From contig NC_030852.1 of NCBI RefSeq assembly GCF_000208745.1, positions 7,111,792 to 7,175,791 of the forward strand: a stretch of 64,000 nucleotides of DNA. Reading direction: 5' to 3'. Position 1 is the first letter of the stretch, and every line of letters begins with the position of its first letter. Below the pieces are notes generated by a model. The model worked only from the letters and a program-made list of their open reading frames with translations. It was not told the DNA's origin and made no database searches. The stretch comes from Theobroma cacao (Eukaryota; Streptophyta; Magnoliopsida; Malvales; Malvaceae). A program made the position numbers and the translations under genes. Below, one piece after another: positions 35,455 to 47,144 of the stretch.

Positions 35455-35988
35455 GGAAGAGACCAAGTCTTTGAGGGAATATGCTATCCCTCTGGTACAA
35501 GGTCTCCACTCTAGTATCTAAAGATTTCCTATTCAAGCCAACAACTTTGAAATTAAGCCAGTAATCCTTTAGATGATTTAGACTTTTGTTTAGTTTGGAG
35601 GATTGCCAAATGATGATGCCAATGCACATATTGTGAATTTCCTAGAGATTTGAGATACTTTCAAAAATAATTTTATTTTTGATGATGCCATTAGATTAAG
35701 GCTTTTCTCATTTTCACTGAAAGAAAAGGAAAAAAGTTATAGAATTCGCTTCCAACTGGTTGTATTAGTACTTGGGATGATTTAGCTCAAAAATTCTTGG
35801 CAAAATTTTTTTCCATTAAGACAGCTAAGATGCGGAATGATATAATCTCTTTTACACAATTCGATTCTGAATTACTATATAAGGCTTGGGAGACGACTAA
35901 GAATTTGCTAAGAAGATGTTGTCACCATGGGTTACCTAAATGGCTCCAAGTTCATACTTTTTATAATGGTTTGCTATGGCCAATAGGA
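35455..35988 (+). pseudogene. Athila-type gag remnant
   Basis: Readable across stops and frames: REYAIPLVQG, IQANNFEIKP, VNFLEI, DDAIRLRLF, then ISTWDDLAQKFLAKFFSIKT and LLRRCCHHGLPKWLQVHTFY up to 35970. These match, segment by segment, the minus-strand gag at 52040-53602. The fragment stops at about 35988, well before the zinc knuckle region. Confidence 0.85.
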
Positions 35989-38450
35989 TGTTAGTATAAG
36001 CCCTACAAGCCAAGCTGTGGTTGTATAGGAATTGCAATTTTGAGATATTCATGTATGACATTTTGTTATTCATAATAGCATTGAGGTAGTTCTTTATCCA
36101 TAAATTTGTGATTTAATTACTTTTTGTATTTATGTAGATAAAGCCCATGAAATTATATATGCCTTGCAAAAGAATTGTATTAGGATACAATTATGAGATC
36201 TTTATGCATCAAAGCATTATTCCTAAAAGTTCCTGATCATTGTATTATTGAGACAGGGCATCAATAATGCTTAAAGATTGACACATTTTATGTTCCTTGT
36301 GAAATAAGCAACTACTCTAATAGGTTGAAGTACAGAGATACTTGGAACTAACATGTGGGTGCTTGCAATGGGAGAGCGAGTTCTTTGAACATAACCCACC
36401 ATGAGAAGTGCATTTGGTACCTCACTCTAGTGTCTATGCAATACTTCTCATGTGTTAGTTGTGTAACCATTCTCTAGACTTGAGACACTAGGTTGTCTTG
36501 TATGTAGAGAACTATGCTTTGATTTCATCCCTACGGGTGCCTAACTAAGGATGCCAACACAAGATGTTTTTGGGTATAGTATGAAGCATATGAAGGCAAA
36601 TGAGTGGTCAAGATAGGAATCATCACCCCAAGTGATTCAAGGGGAAATATCTTATTGGTCCTTAGTTGACATTAACTTAATCAAATCCTTGGTCAAGGTG
36701 ATTAGGAGATTATGAAATGAGTTTCATAAGTCTCCATAAAGTTAATGATCTAATTGCAGGAACAAATGTGGAGGTCAATAAGAGTAGTCATTGCACTAAG
36801 CTCTTATCATCTCCAAGATATATGATGAGAGAGTGAATTACATTGATAAACTGTACACTGAAAGGTTGTCAAATAATTGACTCTTTAACAATTGGGTGAC
36901 CATGATGCATTACTTGATGCCAATCTATGTCTATGGAATTAAATTAGTTAATTTAAAATTAAATATGATTCATTTAAATTAATTAATTAATAAAATTATA
37001 ATTCAATTCCATTGTCAACATGTTAGGAACCAAATAGGTCACACACAAAGGTTGCAATTTGGATTAAATTGAGAGTGTGATGATTTAAGTTAACCTTAAT
37101 CAAATTCTAGGTTTTAACTACAAATGACTTAATTAAAAGAGTTTAATTAGGTATTAAATGTTATAATTGTTACAATATTAAGGATTTATTTTTCAAATTT
37201 TAATAAGTCTAATAATAAAATTAAACCTATATATAAATTTCACATTATAGCCCCTCTTTGCTAAAGCAACAAAAAAAAACTAATAGTTTTTCTCTTGAGT
37301 GCCGTCACTCTTAAGAGGTTTTTTTCACAAAACTTCTCCATTGATTCCTTGCTGGAATAAAAGAAGAAAAGAGAACAAATCGTTATCCACTTACTAGCAC
37401 AAGCCCGTGGTGTAAAGTTCTCTCATTGAGAAGGATCCAGTGCAATCATGTGTGAAACATTAGAGGCCAAGCGATTGAGTGGCTGGGATTCTTTCACACA
37501 AGAAGGTGTTCAAATTTTTCAGCACCAAAAGGAGTTAATTTGATTGTGATATCATTTGGAAAGGTAAAAACCTTTTTCTGATTTTCTATGGTGTTTAACT
37601 TTGCATTAAACAACCAAGGTGATCCAAAGGTAAGAGGCATGGTTTTTATTTTGTCTCAATTTTTGTTAATCTGTTGCGTTGATGCTCTTATCATGTTGCT
37701 CCTAGTAGTGGTAGTAGAGCCTCTCTTGGTTCGTTTTAATGAAAAGTTATGTCTTGTTATTGTTTAATTCCAATTCTAATTGGATGTGAGGTGTTTGGAA
37801 GAGATCAAGTAAGTTTTAAATTTCAATTATGTTTTAAAGTCGTTTATCACAGATTTGATATTTGAGCAACTAATCTTGTTTAAGTGTCTCAATTTTGCAG
37901 AACAATATGTGCATGAGATGAACAAAAGAGTTTGGCAAGAAAACGATTCGAATTCATGGGAAATAAGATACGGTTTGGTGACAAAATTCGATTCTGTTCA
38001 GATTTGCATGTAGTTCAATTTTTATTTTTAATAGGGGTCTAAAAGCCTCTAAAAATTTTGAAAAAATTTTGAAAGTAATCTACATTGAAAATGTTTCAAT
38101 ATGATTTCTTACTAGCTAAAAACGGTGAAGGAAATGCTATAAAATCATGGCTGAAACCACTCTTGCCAACAATAGTTTCAGGTCATGGTTTTGGCTGAGA
38201 AAGGCATTTTCAAAGAATCCTAAAATTGTGCAATTGTTGTGCCTTTTTTGATAAATTTTGGAGTTTGCATATATTCAAAACATGCCTTAAAAGATTACTA
38301 AAATTAAGGGATTTAATCCCTTGATTTACGCCACCATAATGCCACATATGAACAAAAAAATTACAACTATGTACAAAATACATAGGCTATAGTTTTTTAG
38401 GGTTTTGGTCAACTAAATCAAGTCCAAAAATTATGAAATTTTAATACATA
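35989..38450 (+). repeat. Unresolved LTR-like block
   Basis: Begins TGTTAGTATAAGCCCTACAA immediately after the truncated Athila gag, a plausible copia-type LTR start. A TATA-box-like CCTATATATAAATTTC lies at about 37226. The region 37370-37570 has the look of a transcribed leader (AAGTTCTCTCATTGAGAAGG). The chromovirus at 38451 is inserted into it, since the sequence continues after 49805. I found no PBS, gag or pol, so the family and right border are not established. Confidence 0.4.
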
Positions 38451-39643
38451 TGTGAGACCTCGACCTCTATAGGCTCATAACTAGGCATAGACACAATAAC
38501 ACGGGCTAAGAGTAATTTCATCATTTCCTTAGTAAGTCCCTAAAAGTAAGTTTTTAAACAATATTATGGCCTAAGTAGGCCTAAGGAATAAATGAATGAT
38601 GAAAAATGGGTATAAGGATGAAGGAAATAAAAATAATGATGAGTGCCAAGGTAGGGGCAAAATGGTCATTTTACACCACGAGTAAAAAAATTTTAAGTTT
38701 TGGGAACTCGAGCACTTTTAGACTATTATGGACCTTGTCTTGGTGTCAAAAGAGTAAAATGATTGCACAAAGGATTGGAGAAGAACAAGCTAACTTGCTA
38801 AGGGTATTTTCGTAATTTAAGTGGAATGGATAAGCTTGAGCTATAAATACCTTTTTTCCAGCAGCTTCTTCATTCTCTAGCAGGTTTTCTTCTTGTTCTT
38901 CCTCTCATCTCACGTTACTTTCATCCTCCATGGAAGCTTGATATGAAACTTCCATAACCTCTCTCAAAATAGCTATAATTTTCAAGGTTTTGTGCACTTT
39001 TGCATAGAACCCTTGTGCTTTTTCACTCTCTCACTTTAAAATCCTTGAAAAATTTTATTTTCATTCTTTCTCTCACTAGTTAGGTGTTTTAGAGAGAGAA
39101 AGAAAGAGCTTCAATAAGAGCTTGAAAGTTTTTGGAAAAAATTTTAATTTCAAAGCTACCAAGGTGAGTAGTAAATTAAAGTTGAATTTTTAGTGTTGAT
39201 AAGGGCTAGAGATTAGACTGGTGAATATTTTGTAGTTGAGGTTGTTCATTCATTTTAGAGTGATTAGAATAGTGAAAATAGATAGCCAATTAGATGACAA
39301 TTGGAAGCTAGTTAAGAGATAGCTTTTAGAATTTATAAGTATTGGAATTGATTTAATTGTGATGCTAATGTGATGATTAGGTTCTAACGAAGCCCCATCG
39401 TCCCATTTTGACCATTATGGAAGTTAGAGTCAACTAAAGGTTCAACAAAACACCAATGAGTGAACTTGCATTTCAAAATTTTTTTTTTGGGAATGTGAAT
39501 GTATTTGCACAAAACCTTTGAATGATTTTATCCAACTTTTCTTAAAAACGGGTGCCTTGGGAACAAGCTCTTGATAAATTATCTCTATGTTGTGACTTGT
39601 GGTTGTGATGGATTCATGCACTGTTACATTGTGTTGGTATATA

Positions 39644-40717
39644 TGTTAGTTCCATTAGTTTTTGATGATAATAAAACATTCCCATTTATTTGTGTCTAAT
39701 ACATTTACTTGAATGTGTAGGAAATTAATATATGAAATTAATTTCTTAACTCTTCAAAGAGTATTTTTGAAAGAAAAAGAGGGATAAAATCAACAAGATG
39801 TAATTGAACAATAAGGAGGAAGCTTGTTGGTGAAACGAGGAAGAACATTGGTTGACCAAATTTCAAATTGGAGAAATGACGGGCTGAAGAGTTTGAGAAA
39901 TAGAACCAATTTAGTCAACCAAGTCAGTCGACTAAGTGCCCTCTGCCAAAATCTGCAAACCAGAAATGGAATCAACTTAGTCAACCAAGTTAGTCAACTA
40001 AAAGCTCCCTGTCTGCAATTTGAACCAGAGCACTACAAGATAGATTAACAACTAGAACTCATCCTCAACTGTTTCCAACGGCCATAAACTATCAAACTGC
40101 CATCAGAGTTGCATCTCCAAGTATTAAAAGGTCTTCCAATAATGAGAAACAAGTTTTTAGAAGCCTTGAATGAGATTTGAGCTGTAGAAAGTTGAAAAAC
40201 CAGAAAAACTTCACTGCACTTGTCTGCACTTAAACGTCTACTCTTTGCCATTATATTTAGTACTCAATCTTGTACCATTCAGATCAACTTGTGATCATAG
40301 GTACTTTCTTTAACCTCTTTTCTTGTATACTTAGAGTGAGGGAGTCACTCTAAAGGATTATTCAAGCTTGGGAAAGCTTGAATGTTATAGGCTGTGGTTG
40401 AGCCTTGAAAAACCACTTTGAGTTTTAATTGAGCCCATGAAAAACTAGTGTAAAGGTTTTGGCTGAGTCTGCGAAAAGCCATTGTAAAAGTTTGGTGAAA
40501 GCTTGTGAATTTCACTGGATTCTTAGTGAATTGTTGAAAAAATCCTTGGTTGGATAATCAAGGAGTGGATGTAGGTTTTGGACTGAACCATTCTAAATTG
40601 TTGTGCATCTTATACTCTGTTTTTATTTTCTTGAGTTCTGGAAATTAGTTCCACACCTTATCAAGAGCCAAATTGTGTTATTCACCCCCCCTCTAGCACA
40701 TATTAACGGGACCAACA
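39644..40717 (+). mobile_element. Copia (Sirevirus-like) solo LTR
   Basis: Starts TGTTAGTTCCATTAG and ends GGGACCAACA, flanked by ATATA on both sides (39639-39643 and 40718-40722). The equivalent place in the 3' LTR (near 48310) is an uninterrupted AT run, which proves the insertion. The architecture (GTTTTTGATGATAATAAAAC near the start, ATTCACCCCCCCTCTAGCAC near the end) matches the LTRs of the Sirevirus-like element at 5533. Four copies of a TTAGTCAACCAAGTTAGTCA-like word lie at 39905-40000. Confidence 0.92.
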
Positions 40718-40749
<32 letters not shown>

Positions 40750-40794
40750 ATATATGTCATGCATGGATGGTTGATATTGTGTGATAATGATAAC

Positions 40795-40975
40795 TGTGCG
40801 TGTGCACGATGTTGGGGGATGCACATGCCGGTGATGATGGTGGTGAGGGAGTTGGATGATGAAAGTACCCATGTGCACGATGTAGGGGGATGCACACGAT
40901 GGCACTAATTGTGCACGATGTAAGGGGATGCACACGATGGCACTAATTGTGCACACGATGTGGGGGGATGCACAT
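40795..40975 (+). repeat. GTGCAC minisatellite in the chromovirus 5' LTR
   Basis: Four to five copies of TGTGCACGATGTNGGGGGAT followed by GCACA, separated by short GATGGCACTAATT or GGTGATGATGG spacers. The 3' LTR counterpart is at 48427-48570. Confidence 0.85.
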
Positions 40976-42116
40976 GAGCTGGGTGAGACGATGGTGGTAT
41001 TGGTGTTTTACTATGTATATATGTATATATATGTTTATAAAATTAAAGCTCATGAATATGGTATATGATTGTAGTGCATATGAAAATTTAGCATGCTGAA
41101 CTTTGGGAATTTTTAAGTGTTTCATGTTGATTTTGTCATTTTAGCTAGATGGCCTTTTTCTTGAGAGAATGGAAACTTTTCTTTGGTGCCCTATTTTTCG
41201 ATGCAATGAGAAACTCTCGGGTTTGAAGGGTCTGTCTGACCTGGTTCTCGTTGCAATGAGAAAGTTTCTGGAGCTTCTCGCTGCAGCGAGATTTAGCAAG
41301 AAACATTCTGTTTTGGCCACTTGAATTTCGCTGCAGTAAGAAACTTTCTGTCGGTATGCTATCTTGCTAGTTTTTGCCACATTTTTCCATTTCACTTACA
41401 CCATAGTTGATCATGGACTCCCAACATTTAGGGGTTTATTTAATTAAGTTTGAAATGAGGAATTTGAGATAGAAACCCTTGGCTAGTTAAGAAACCCTCA
41501 TCCAGCCAATAACTTGAGCCTAGATTTCGCTGCAGCGAGGACCCGTCGTTTCACATGTCTAGCTTGTATATCACTGAAGCTTTCATTTTTCAAATTCTTT
41601 GTTGTGTATGGAATCATTACTATCAAGTGATTAATCATTTAAGGGTTTAACGAGGGGTTTTAATAAGAATGAAACTAAATTGCATTGTTTTCAAAATAAA
41701 TGCATCACGATTTCTTTAAACTTTCCCCCTTGTTTTCAACTCACTGAGTTTGTACTCACCGTTTTCAACTTCATGTTTTCAGATCAGGAGGAAGTCGGTA
41801 ACTAGGTCGAGGTGTCCTCATAGATTCGACTCTTGGTAGCTGTCTAGACATTCTGTAGCTGTACTTTCGTCCGAGTCTCTCCGCTGGAAATTGAGTTTTC
41901 TTTTTTTGAGATGTATAGACAAACCTGATGTAAATTATTAAGATACATGTTGTAGACAATATATGGATATTTTGATGGGTAATGCCACTACGAGTTGGAA
42001 ATGGTTAGTGTTATTTTAATTCAAAATTATGAAATGTGACTTTAGTAACTTTGATGGAATAATGAACAGGTCACATAGATAGGCTTGCTTGGGCTTAGTG
42101 GGTTATGTCCATTTTA

Positions 42117-42224
42117 CAACCAAGGGACTGCATAGATTCCTTATCTTAGAAACCACCTTTTCCTGTATGTATGATTATAGAAAAATGTGTTTGATAATAG
42201 GTGTTTGCTCTTGTCTAAGTAAGA
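42117..42224 (+). other. Leader of the chromovirus, PBS missing
   Basis: After the truncated 5' LTR only about 108 bp separate it from the gag ATG. The expected TGGTATCAGAGC-type PBS is absent, although it is present in the related minus-strand element at 61345-61366. A deletion removed the LTR end and the PBS together. Confidence 0.75.
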
Positions 42225-43480
42225 ATGCCGCCTAAAACACGAGCTGCCTCAAGACGGATGGGGGAGCAAGATGCCCCTAATGAGATGACAGATAAGCCAC
42301 GGGCATCCACCTTTAGGGGTCGAGGTAGACGTGGCAGGGCCACTAGACCGGTGAGCACTGATACTCCTGTGAGTGGGCGAGAGGAAGGACAGTCTTCGGG
42401 TGATGTAGATATATAACCAACCGGGGGTATTACCATTGAGGATTTGGTAGCAGGCCTACAGGGAGTCAACCGGGTTGTAGAGATGATGGCAACTCATATG
42501 GATGATATTCAGAGGGTAGTAGAGGGGAGACCTATAGTACAAGAAACCCCTAGCTCCTACTGACAGGTCGACCGCCAACATCATGAGGTTGAAAGGGGTC
42601 ATCTAGAGATTTCTCTTCCTGATTTTCTCAAGCTTAAGCCTCCATCATTTTCGGGGTTTGATACATCGGAGAAGCCCTAGATTTTCCTAGATAAGATGGA
42701 CAAAATTTGTGAGGCCTTGGGATGCTCTAGTACTAGATTAGTTGAGCTAGCCACCTTTCGATTAGAGGACGTGGCACAAGAGTGGTATAGCTTCTTGCGT
42801 AAAGGTAGGCAGGTGGATGCAGCGCCGTTGACTTGGAAGGAATTAGTATAGCCTTTTTAGACCAATTCTTACCACTCAATATACGCAATGCTAGTGCTAG
42901 AGAGTTTGAGGCTTTGGTACAGACCTCGAGTATGATGGTGTTAGAATACGACATCAAATTCATGCAGTTGGCTTGGTATATGCCCTATCTAGTTTCTACT
43001 GAGGAGATGAAGATTCAGAGGTTTTTGGATGGGCTAGTGGAGCTGTTGTTTAGGGTTGTGGCATCCCAAGATTTCAATACCTACTTCGCAGTAGTGGATA
43101 GCTCTCAACGGATTGAGATGAGGACTAGTGAAAGTAAGGCTGTGAGGGATAAAGTAAAAAGGGCCAAGACAGGAGGTTATCAAGGCTGTAGAGATTTTAC
43201 CAGTGGGATGTCATCTTCTAGCCGTCAGGGTCCACAAAAGGACTCACGACTGCCCCAAAAGAGGTGTGACGTAACTAGTGTCAGCGCTGGATTAGGGCAG
43301 AAAGCTTTTACTAGAGGAAAACAGTAAAATTCTAGACAGGGTAGTCAAGTTATCCACCCTTATGATACTTGTGGGAGACGACATAGTGGACAATGCTTTC
43401 GTACTACGAGAGTTTATTATAAGTGTGGTCAACCTGGACATATTAGGAAGAATTGTCTGATGGCTCATCAATCACAAGAT
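42225..43480 (+). pseudogene. chromovirus gag, broken
   Basis: Starts at MPPKTRAASRRMGEQ. Frame 1 continues through stops at 42414, near 42562 and near 42678 to about 42844, where a one-base loss shifts the frame. The capsid region then reads [13 protein letters not shown] and [20 protein letters not shown]. After a stop (43327) a CX2CX4HX4C zinc knuckle follows ([13 protein letters not shown], 43415-43455), preceded by [12 protein letters not shown], which looks like a decayed first knuckle. Retroviral-type Gag of chromoviruses. This copy cannot make it. Confidence 0.85.
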
Positions 43481-46400
43481 TCTACTTGTGGTTTCGTCCA
43501 GTTAGTTTTGTCTATTCCTTCAGTTGCTACTTCATCTAGTCGGGAGGCTAGTGGATCAAGAGGTAGAGGTGTTGTTACTTCTTCTCAGGGCAAGCCATCT
43601 AGGTCCAGACGTCAGAGTTCTGTTTGTAGGGGCCAAGCAAGGGTTTATGCTTTAACACTCGAGGAGGCCTATACATCCAATGCAGTGGTCTCAGGTACTC
43701 TTTCCGTTTATAATATGAATGCTCGAGCCTTATTTGATCCTGGTGCTACCCACTCTTTTATCTCTCCATGTTTTGCATCTCATTTGGATAAAGTTCGTGT
43801 TAGGAAAGAAGAATAATTAGTAGTGTCAACTCCTTTAAAGGAGGTGTTTATGGCTTAATGGGAATATGAGTCCTGTGTAGTTCGAGTAAAGGACAAAGAC
43901 ACTTCGGTGAATTTAGTGGTGTTAAACACCTTAGACTTTAACGTGATCTTTGGGATGGATTGGCTATCACCCTGCCATGCCAGTGTGGATTGTTACCATA
44001 AATTGGTTAGATTTGATTTCCAAGATGAGCCACTATTTAGTATTCAGGGGGATAGAACCAATGCTCTAACCAATTTGATATCGGTCATGTCTACTCAAAC
44101 GTTATTACGACAGGGTTGTTTAGGTTACTTGACAGTGGTAAGGGATACTCAGGCGAAGGTTGGAGATATAAGCCAAGTGTCGATGGTGAATGAGTTCAAG
44201 GATGTATTTCCTGAGGAATTACCAAGTTTGCCTCTCGAGTGGGAGATTGAATTTTGCATAGATTTGATTCTTGACACTAGACCTATATCCATACCTTCAT
44301 ATAGAATGGAACCTGCGGAGCTTAAAGAGCTTAAGGATCAGTTAGAAGATTTGTTGGATAAAGGCTTCATCCATCCTAGCGTCTCACCATGGGGAGCACC
44401 GGTACTATTTGTAAAGAAGAAAGATGGGTCACTTAGATTGTGCATTGACTACCGACAGCTTAATAAAGTAACGGTGAAGAAAAAGTACCCCTTTCCAAGA
44501 ATAGATGATTTATTTGATCAGTTACAAGGAGCACAATGTTTCTCTAAGATAGATTTGTGATCAGGGTATCATCAGTTGAGAATCTGGAATGAAGATATAC
44601 CCAAGACTGCATTTCGAACAAGATATGGGCACTATGAGTTCTTTGTGATGTCGTTCGGGCTCACGAATGCTCCTGTGGCCTTTATGGATTTAATGAACCG
44701 AGTGTTCAACCCCTATTTGGACAAGTTCGTGGTGGTGTTTATTGATGACATCTTGATCTACTCAAGGAGTAGGGAGAAGCACGAGCAACATCTTAAGATA
44801 GTGCTCCAAACTTTGAGAGAACATCGATTGTATGCCAAGTTCTCCAAGTGTGAGTTCTAGCTTGAAAGTGTTACATTTTTGGGACATGTGGTATCCAAGG
44901 ATGGGGTACAAGTTGATTCAAAGAAAGTTGAGGCAGTGAAAAAGTGGCCAAGGCCAACATCAGTTACGGAGATTAGAAGCTTTTTGGGTTTGGCAAGCTA
45001 TTATCGTCATTTTGTGAAGGACTTCTCTAAAATAGTCGCCCCTCTGACTAAGCTGACACGTAAGGATATCATATTTGAGTGGTCTAATGCTTGTGAGGAT
45101 AGCTTTGAGAAGCTTAAGGCATGTCTCACCACAGCTCAAGTATTAAGCCTACTGCAAGGCACAGGGGGTTATACGGTATTTTGTGATGCATCGCGGGTTG
45201 GTTTAGGGTGTGTACTAATGCAACATGGGAAGGTGATTGCATATGCATCAAGGCAACTTAAAAGGCATGAGCAGAATTACCCCGCACATGATTTGTAAAT
45301 GGCAGCAATCGTGTTTGCCTTAAAGATATTGAGGCATTATTTGTATGGTGAGACTTGTGAGATATATACGGACCACAAAAGTCTGAAGTATATATTTCAG
45401 CAGAGGGATCTTAACTTGCGACAACGTAGGTGGATGGAGTTGTTAAAGGATTATGATTGTACTATTCTCTACCATCTCGGTAAGGCAAATGTAGTGGCGG
45501 ATACCTTGAGTCAAAAATCGATGGGAAGCGTGGCACATATCTCCACAGATAGGAGATTCTTGATTAGAGAAATGCATGGCTTGGGAGACATGGGTGTGCA
45601 CTTGGAAGTTTCGACAGCAAATGCATTGCTAGCACATTTTAGAATGAGGCCTATCTTAATGGATCGAATTAAAGAAACACAAAGTAAAGATGAGTTCGTA
45701 GCTAAGGCCTTAGAGGACCTTCAAGGAAGAAGAGGAAAAATGTTTACTAAAGGCACAGATGGAGTCTTGAGGTATGGAACTAGACTTTATGTGCCCGATA
45801 GCGATGGATTAAGGAGAGAAATATTGGAGGAAGCTCACATGGTAGCCTATGTGGTACATCCAGGGGCTACAAAGATGTATCAAAATTTGAAGGAGGTGTA
45901 TTGGTGGGAAGGACTCAAGAAAGATGTAGCTGAGTTTGTCTCCAAGGCCTGGTTTGTCAACAAGTGAAGGCAGAACATCAAAGGCCTGCGGGACTACTAC
46001 AGCTAATACCAGTGCCCAAGTGGAAGTGGGAGCATATTGCCATGGACTTTGTAACTGGTTTGCCTCGAACTAGTGGGGGCTACGACTCGATTTGGATAGT
46101 AGTAGACCGATTAATGAAGTCAGCTCATTTTCTTTTGGTTAAGACTACTTATGGTGTTGCCCAGTATGCTCGAGTTTATGTGGATGAGATAGTATGACTG
46201 CATGGTATCCTCATTTCTATAGTATCTGACAGAAGAGCTCAGTTCACCAGTAGGTTTTGGGGAAAGTTACAGGAAGCGTTGGGACTAAGTTGGACTTTAG
46301 CACAGCTTTCCACCCTTAGACTGATGGACAATCTGAACGAATGATACAGACATTGGAAGATATGCTGAGGGCCTGTGTAACAGACCTTGGGGTCAGGTGG

Positions 46401-47082
46401 GATCAATATCTGCCCTTAGTGGAATTTGCCTTCAATAACAGTTTCTAAACTAGTATCCAAATGGCACCATTTGAAGCATTATATGGACGGAGATGTAGGC
46501 CACCCATTGGATGGCTAGAGGTAAGAGAAGGAAACGTTTGGGGCCTAAGTTGGTGCAGGACGCCACCAAAAAGATACATATGATTCGACAGAGGATGTTG
46601 TCAACACAAAGTAGACAGAAATCATATGCTGATAACAGACGAAGAGACTTGGAGTTTCAAGTAGGAGATCATGTATTTTTGAAGGTCTCACCAACAAAAA
46701 GGGTAATGAGGTTTGCCAAGAAAGGAAAATTAAGTCCTCGATATATAGGGCCCTTCAAGATCTTAGAAAGGGTTGGAGCAGTGGCTTATCGTTTAGCGCT
46801 ACCACCAGACCTCTCGAATATTCACCCTGTATTCCATGTGTCAATGCTTAGAAAATATAACCCGAATCCATCTCATGTAATACGGTATGAAACCATCCAA
46901 CTGAACGATGATTTGACCTACGAGGAGAAACCGGTAGCTATCCTTGATCAACAAGTCAAAAAGCTCTATTCAAAGGTGTAGCCTCAGTGAAAGTGTTTTG
47001 GCAAAATCAAACTAGTGAAGAGGTAACATGGGAGGCCAAGGAGGAGATACGGACAAACTATCCCCACCTCTTTGATGCATAG
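43481..47082 (+). pseudogene. chromovirus pol: protease, RT, RNase H, integrase, tail; broken
   Basis: Protease: [13 protein letters not shown] (Asp at 43736; the usual Ser after it is Pro). [32 protein letters not shown], then after a stop (44558) [13 protein letters not shown] and the catalytic FIDDILIYS (IDD at 44741-44749). RNase [14 protein letters not shown], then a TAA (45296-45298) at the place of the usual catalytic Glu (HDLE), and [11 protein letters not shown]. Integrase: [17 protein letters not shown], the usual CLVCQQ replaced by AWFVNK and a stop, [33 protein letters not shown], and a core Glu region readable only after frame changes. C-terminal module: FQVGDHVFLKVSP, RYIGPFKILERVGAVAYRLA, HVSMLRKYNP. 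A chromodomain-like end (TSEEVTWEAKEEI) lies in the next frame. Not functional. Confidence 0.93.
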
Positions 47083-47127
47083 AGGTAAGTTACCTTATGG
47101 TTGAATTTAAATTTGGGGATCAAATTT

Positions 47128-47144
47128 TTTTAAGTGGGGGAGAA
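47128..47144 (+). other. Polypurine tract of the chromovirus
   Basis: TTTTAAGTGGGGGAGAA directly before the 3' LTR, the usual plus-strand primer. The same motif, on the minus strand, precedes the LTR at 57144. Confidence 0.88.

Larger units (their letters stand above)
30626..35988 (+). mobile_element. Athila-like Ty3/gypsy fragment: LTR, PBS and gag
   Basis: The LTR starts TGATAACTTTATGATATAG at 30626. It is interrupted by a 3-kb solo LTR (31306-34344) and resumes to about 35211, giving about 1.5 kb of LTR. A PBS-like TTTTGACGCCGTTGCCAGAC (35215-35234) follows, a decayed form of the TGGCGCCGTTGCCGGGGA motif typical of Athila (tRNA-Asp). A gag remnant then runs to about 35988, where similarity stops at the start of another LTR-like block. 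No protease or pol follows. Confidence 0.8.
38451..42116 (+). repeat. 5' LTR of the chromovirus (3' end deleted, copia LTR inserted)
   Basis: Collinear with the 3' LTR, except for a 1074-bp insertion at 39644-40717 and loss of its last ~47 bp. After TGTCCATT the sequence jumps to TTACAACCAAGGG. It carries several TTCTCGCTGCAGCGAGA-type words (41199-41350 and near 41527). Confidence 0.9.
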
